Shown here one piece after another: positions 13,495-15,431 of a stretch of 15,431 nt of DNA (within the stretch, counting starts at the first letter, position 1; every line of letters starts with the position of its first letter). Made by a program: the position numbers and the translations under genes. The stretch is from DATHTK01 sp035463295 (GTDB lineage Bacteria > Actinomycetota > Rubrobacteria > Rubrobacterales > Rubrobacteraceae): the NCBI GenBank assembly GCA_035463295.1, contig DATHTK010000026.1:1-15431 (forward strand). Reading direction: 5' to 3'. The notes beneath the pieces were generated by a model. It did no database searches and had not been told where the DNA came from. It was given only the letters and a program-made list of their open reading frames with translations.

Positions 13495-14373
13495 ATGGAC
13501 ACGATAGGAAACGTTACGACGAGGCGTTTCGAGCGGGAATCGGATACGCCGGATCTCATCCCGGGCTACTTCGCGCGCATCGACAAGGGCCAGCTCCTAT
13601 CTCATCGGGAGGAGATAGAGCTCAGTCGCCGCGCCAAGAAGGGTGACGAGCGCGCCCGACAGAAGCTCATCGAGAAGAACCTGAGGCTCGTGGTCTCGGT
13701 CGCCAAGAAGTACCGTGGGATGGGCCTTCCTTTCGAGGACCTGATCCAGGAGGGCAACATCGGCCTCATGCGGGCGGTCGAGAAGTTCGATCCCGAGCGG
13801 GGCTGGCGCTTCTCCACGTACGCGACGTGGTGGATCCGTCAGGCCGTCCAGCGAGCAGTGGCCGACAAGGGCCGCACCATACGCGTCCCCGTGCACATGG
13901 GCGACAAGATCCGCAAGATGGCGCGCGCCTACAACGAGCTCTCCGCCGAGTTCGAGCGTGACCCGACCGATGAGGAGGTCGCGCGGCTGCTCGGGTGGAC
14001 ATCGGAGGAGGTCAGGGACGTCAAGGGGGCCATGCCGGACGCGGGCAGCCTCAACCAGCCTCTCAGCTCCGACGGCGACGCCTCCGAGCTCGGCGAGTTC
14101 GTCGAGGACGAGCGAGCCTCCGACACCCCAGGCGAGGTCATGCGCGAGATAGAGACCGAGGGGCTCAAGGAGGCCATCGAGCGGCTCCCGGAGCGCCACC
14201 GCCGCGTGCTCGTCGCGCGCTACGGCCTCGGCAACACCGACTCGGCCACGCTCGCGCAGCTCAGCGACGAGTTGGGGATCTCTCGCGAAAGGGTTAGGCA
14301 GCTCCAGCGCGAGGCCGAGCGGATGCTCAGGACCGGCGAGTATGGCCAGGTCCTCAACGGCGCCGCCGCCTAG
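13495..14373 (+). CDS. RNA polymerase sigma-70 family factor, SigA/RpoD-like (short, group 1/2)
   Basis: 292-residue sigma factor recognising -10/-35 promoters as part of RNA polymerase. It lacks the acidic region 1.1. Region 1.2 is about 20-50 (DTPDLIPGYFARIDKGQLLSHREEIEL); region 2 about 60-130 (NLRLVVSVAKKY, GLPFEDLIQEGNIGLMRAVEKFDP, RFSTYATWWIRQAV); region 3 about 131-200; region 4 about 225-285, with the HTH ATLAQLSDELGISRERVRQLQREAERM. The sequence is close to primary sigma factors in 2.3-2.4, so it should read housekeeping-like promoters; it may be the primary factor or a group 2 paralogue. The ATG at 13495 has GGAGGT five bases upstream and is preferred over an in-frame GTG at 13471. 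It ends at a clear terminator and is monocistronic. Confidence 0.93.
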   Translation: MDTIGNVTTRRFERESDTPDLIPGYFARIDKGQLLSHREEIELSRRAKKGDERARQKLIEKNLRLVVSVAKKYRGMGLPFEDLIQEGNIGLMRAVEKFDPERGWRFSTYATWWIRQAVQRAVADKGRTIRVPVHMGDKIRKMARAYNELSAEFERDPTDEEVARLLGWTSEEVRDVKGAMPDAGSLNQPLSSDGDASELGEFVEDERASDTPGEVMREIETEGLKEAIERLPERHRRVLVARYGLGNTDSATLAQLSDELGISRERVRQLQREAERMLRTGEYGQVLNGAAA

Positions 14374-14400
14374 GACGATTCCTTTCCCACAAGAAGTGCC

Positions 14401-14607
14401 TCAGGGGCCGCCTGGTGATCCCGGCGGCCCTTTCTCTTGCTCCGTCGGGGCTTCGTCCGCGGCGGACATCGAGATCAGACCCTCCACCCAGCCCTGTTCC
14501 ACGCCCATCCGGCGTGCGATCTCCGGCGCGGACATCCCCGAACGCCGCAGCTTCTCGACCTCCTCTTCGATGCAGACCTCTCCAGCGTTCTCCACTACCG
14601 ACACCAC
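14401..14607 (-). CDS. Small HTH-like protein of unknown function
   Basis: 68 residues. EEEVEKLRRSGMSAPEIARRMGVEQGWVEGLI (14-45) reads as a helix-turn-helix: the spacing of S26-APEIA-RRMG-V-QGWV matches HTHs of the resolvase or sigma region 4 kind. The tail (50-68) is a Pro/Gly/Glu-rich, disordered stretch. The start is a GTG at 14607 with a GAGAGAGGG stretch just upstream, and a TATAAA hexamer lies on the minus strand at about 14635-14640. The 3' end runs antisense over the sigma-factor terminator. Alternative frames here give Arg/Pro-rich nonsense. I rate it a probable real small gene; its role is unknown. The 14608-14873 stretch upstream holds no other gene. Confidence 0.5.
   Translation of the reverse strand: MVSVVENAGEVCIEEEVEKLRRSGMSAPEIARRMGVEQGWVEGLISMSAADEAPTEQEKGPPGSPGGP
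14405..14435 (+). terminator. Terminator of the sigma factor gene
   Basis: GGGCCGCC (14405-14412) pairs perfectly with GGCGGCCC (14423-14430) around a 10-nt loop, followed by TTTCT. It lies 32 bp after the sigma stop codon and overlaps the 3' end of the minus-strand small gene. Confidence 0.8.
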
Positions 14608-14873
14608 CCTCTCTCATCGCTCTCGACCGCCGTCTTTATACCAGGGCGCGCCGCGGCCTTCCTGCGCCCCGGGACCGGAATCCTCTTACGGTGCGCTTTG
14701 CCAAGATGCAACCCTCCGTGTCCGCCTGTACCTGTCTGATCCGGCGACAGATTGCTCCCACGAGTGTGAGGTAGTTCACCAGGACACCGAATTATGAGTT
14801 CTAGAGAGTGTAAATCGATGCTATGTGTGGTAAGAACATAGTAGCAAAGACCTACAACTATGGAGGAATGCAG

Positions 14874-15431
14874 GTGGCCACCACCACGAACTTCGACAAG
14901 ATGACGCGCACTGCTCGGGAGATAACCGAGGCCCAGCGCGTCTCCTACCGAGCCCTGACCGATAACCTCGCGGCTGCCCAGAAGCGCAGCGTCGGGCTGG
15001 CCCAGGACGGGCTCCACTTTATCAAGCTCCAGGAGGAGAACACCAAGGCTGCCCAGCAGTGGTTCGCCGCCAGCATGAGGGTAGCGCAGCTCCAGCAGCG
15101 CAACGTTCGCTTCGCCCAGAGTTGGCTGCGGGAGGGTGCTGAGGCTCTGCGCGAGCAGACCGAGCACAACGTGCGCACGGCGGATGCCTTCGCGAAGAGC
15201 GCCCGCAAGCAGCAGGAGGGCTTCAGGGCTTTGGCTGAGGGGTGGACCGATGCCTACGATAGCTTCTTCTTCTCCCCCTTCGAGGTCGCCCAGGAAGGCA
15301 TCAGGACCTTCCAGCGGGCTACTGAGCAGGGCCTGAAGGTCACTCAGCGGGTCGCCGAGCAGGGAGCGGAGGCCACCGAGCAGCTCACGAGGGAAGGTCT
15401 GCGGGTAGCCGAGGAGGCCACCGATCGGACC
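14874..15431 (+). CDS. Phasin-like helical protein, 3' end outside the window
   Basis: At least 186 residues, open to the window edge. Residues 1-125 resemble phasin-type proteins: TTNFDKMTRTAREITEAQRVSYRALTDNLAAAQKRSVGLAQ, then an almost fully helical run rich in Gln, Ala, Glu and Arg. A short SFFFSPFEVAQEG linker (130-142) follows, then 11-residue-type amphipathic repeats (143-186: ATEQGLKVTQRVAEQGAEATEQLTREGL). No Cys, no signal peptide and no enzyme motif. Phasins coat polyhydroxyalkanoate granules; this assignment is by overall look and not a motif. The start is likely the GTG at 14874, seven bases after GGAGG (14862-14866), because the ATG at 14868 would sit only one base from it. A CTATGT/ACATAG inverted repeat (14821-14826/14836-14841) lies upstream. 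Confidence 0.7.
   Translation, partial: MATTTNFDKMTRTAREITEAQRVSYRALTDNLAAAQKRSVGLAQDGLHFIKLQEENTKAAQQWFAASMRVAQLQQRNVRFAQSWLREGAEALREQTEHNVRTADAFAKSARKQQEGFRALAEGWTDAYDSFFFSPFEVAQEGIRTFQRATEQGLKVTQRVAEQGAEATEQLTREGLRVAEEATDRT

Overview
The window is GC-rich, densely coding bacterial chromosome. The proteins are rich in Arg, Glu and Ala, alternative starts (GTG, TTG) are common, and many genes have strong AGGAGG-type ribosome sites. My best guess is an actinomycete of the Rubrobacter type. This rests on overall flavour, the short SigA-like sigma factor, the helical phasin-like protein and the stress-gene content, not on a database match. No rRNA, tRNA, CRISPR array, insertion sequence or phage gene is visible.

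Layout. 15-2826: a Ni/Co transporter-like membrane protein, a convergent NAD(P)-binding SDR, a small secreted calcium-binding (RTX-repeat) protein and a convergent lipoprotein. 2827-4291: two universal stress proteins lie tail to tail and share a 98-bp inverted repeat. A sigma-B-like promoter lies about 200 bp upstream of the first. 4292-6604: a tiny secreted protein of unknown function, a D-Ala-D-Ala carboxypeptidase, and the decayed N-terminus of a 7TM histidine kinase running antisense into the carboxypeptidase 3' end. 6605-8927: a peroxiredoxin-like protein with an extra C-terminal domain, a CPBP-family membrane protease and a convergent DUF1360-type membrane protein. 8928-9196: a divergent intergenic region packed with hairpins, including a possible pseudoknot. 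9197-10096: a stress-type SDR with its own terminator. 10258-13149: a lysC-dapA-dapB operon, translationally coupled, for the first steps of the aspartate/diaminopimelate/lysine pathway. 13150-14607: a SigA-like sigma factor with a clear TTGACA/TAAAAT promoter that is embedded in an inverted repeat, followed by a terminator and a small antisense-side HTH-like gene. 14874-end: a phasin-like helical protein that runs off the window.

How the genes fit together. The DapA/DapB products feed diaminopimelate to peptidoglycan, and the carboxypeptidase trims that peptidoglycan. Much of the rest looks like stress physiology: two Usp proteins, peroxiredoxin, a general-stress SDR, a sigma factor and a phasin-like granule protein. 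Nothing here is a defence island or a mobile element. The most unusual signals are in the non-coding DNA: the tiled hairpin region at 8945-9166, the inverted repeat around the sigma-factor promoter, and the GTTT/GGGTAT promoter at 2932-2957.
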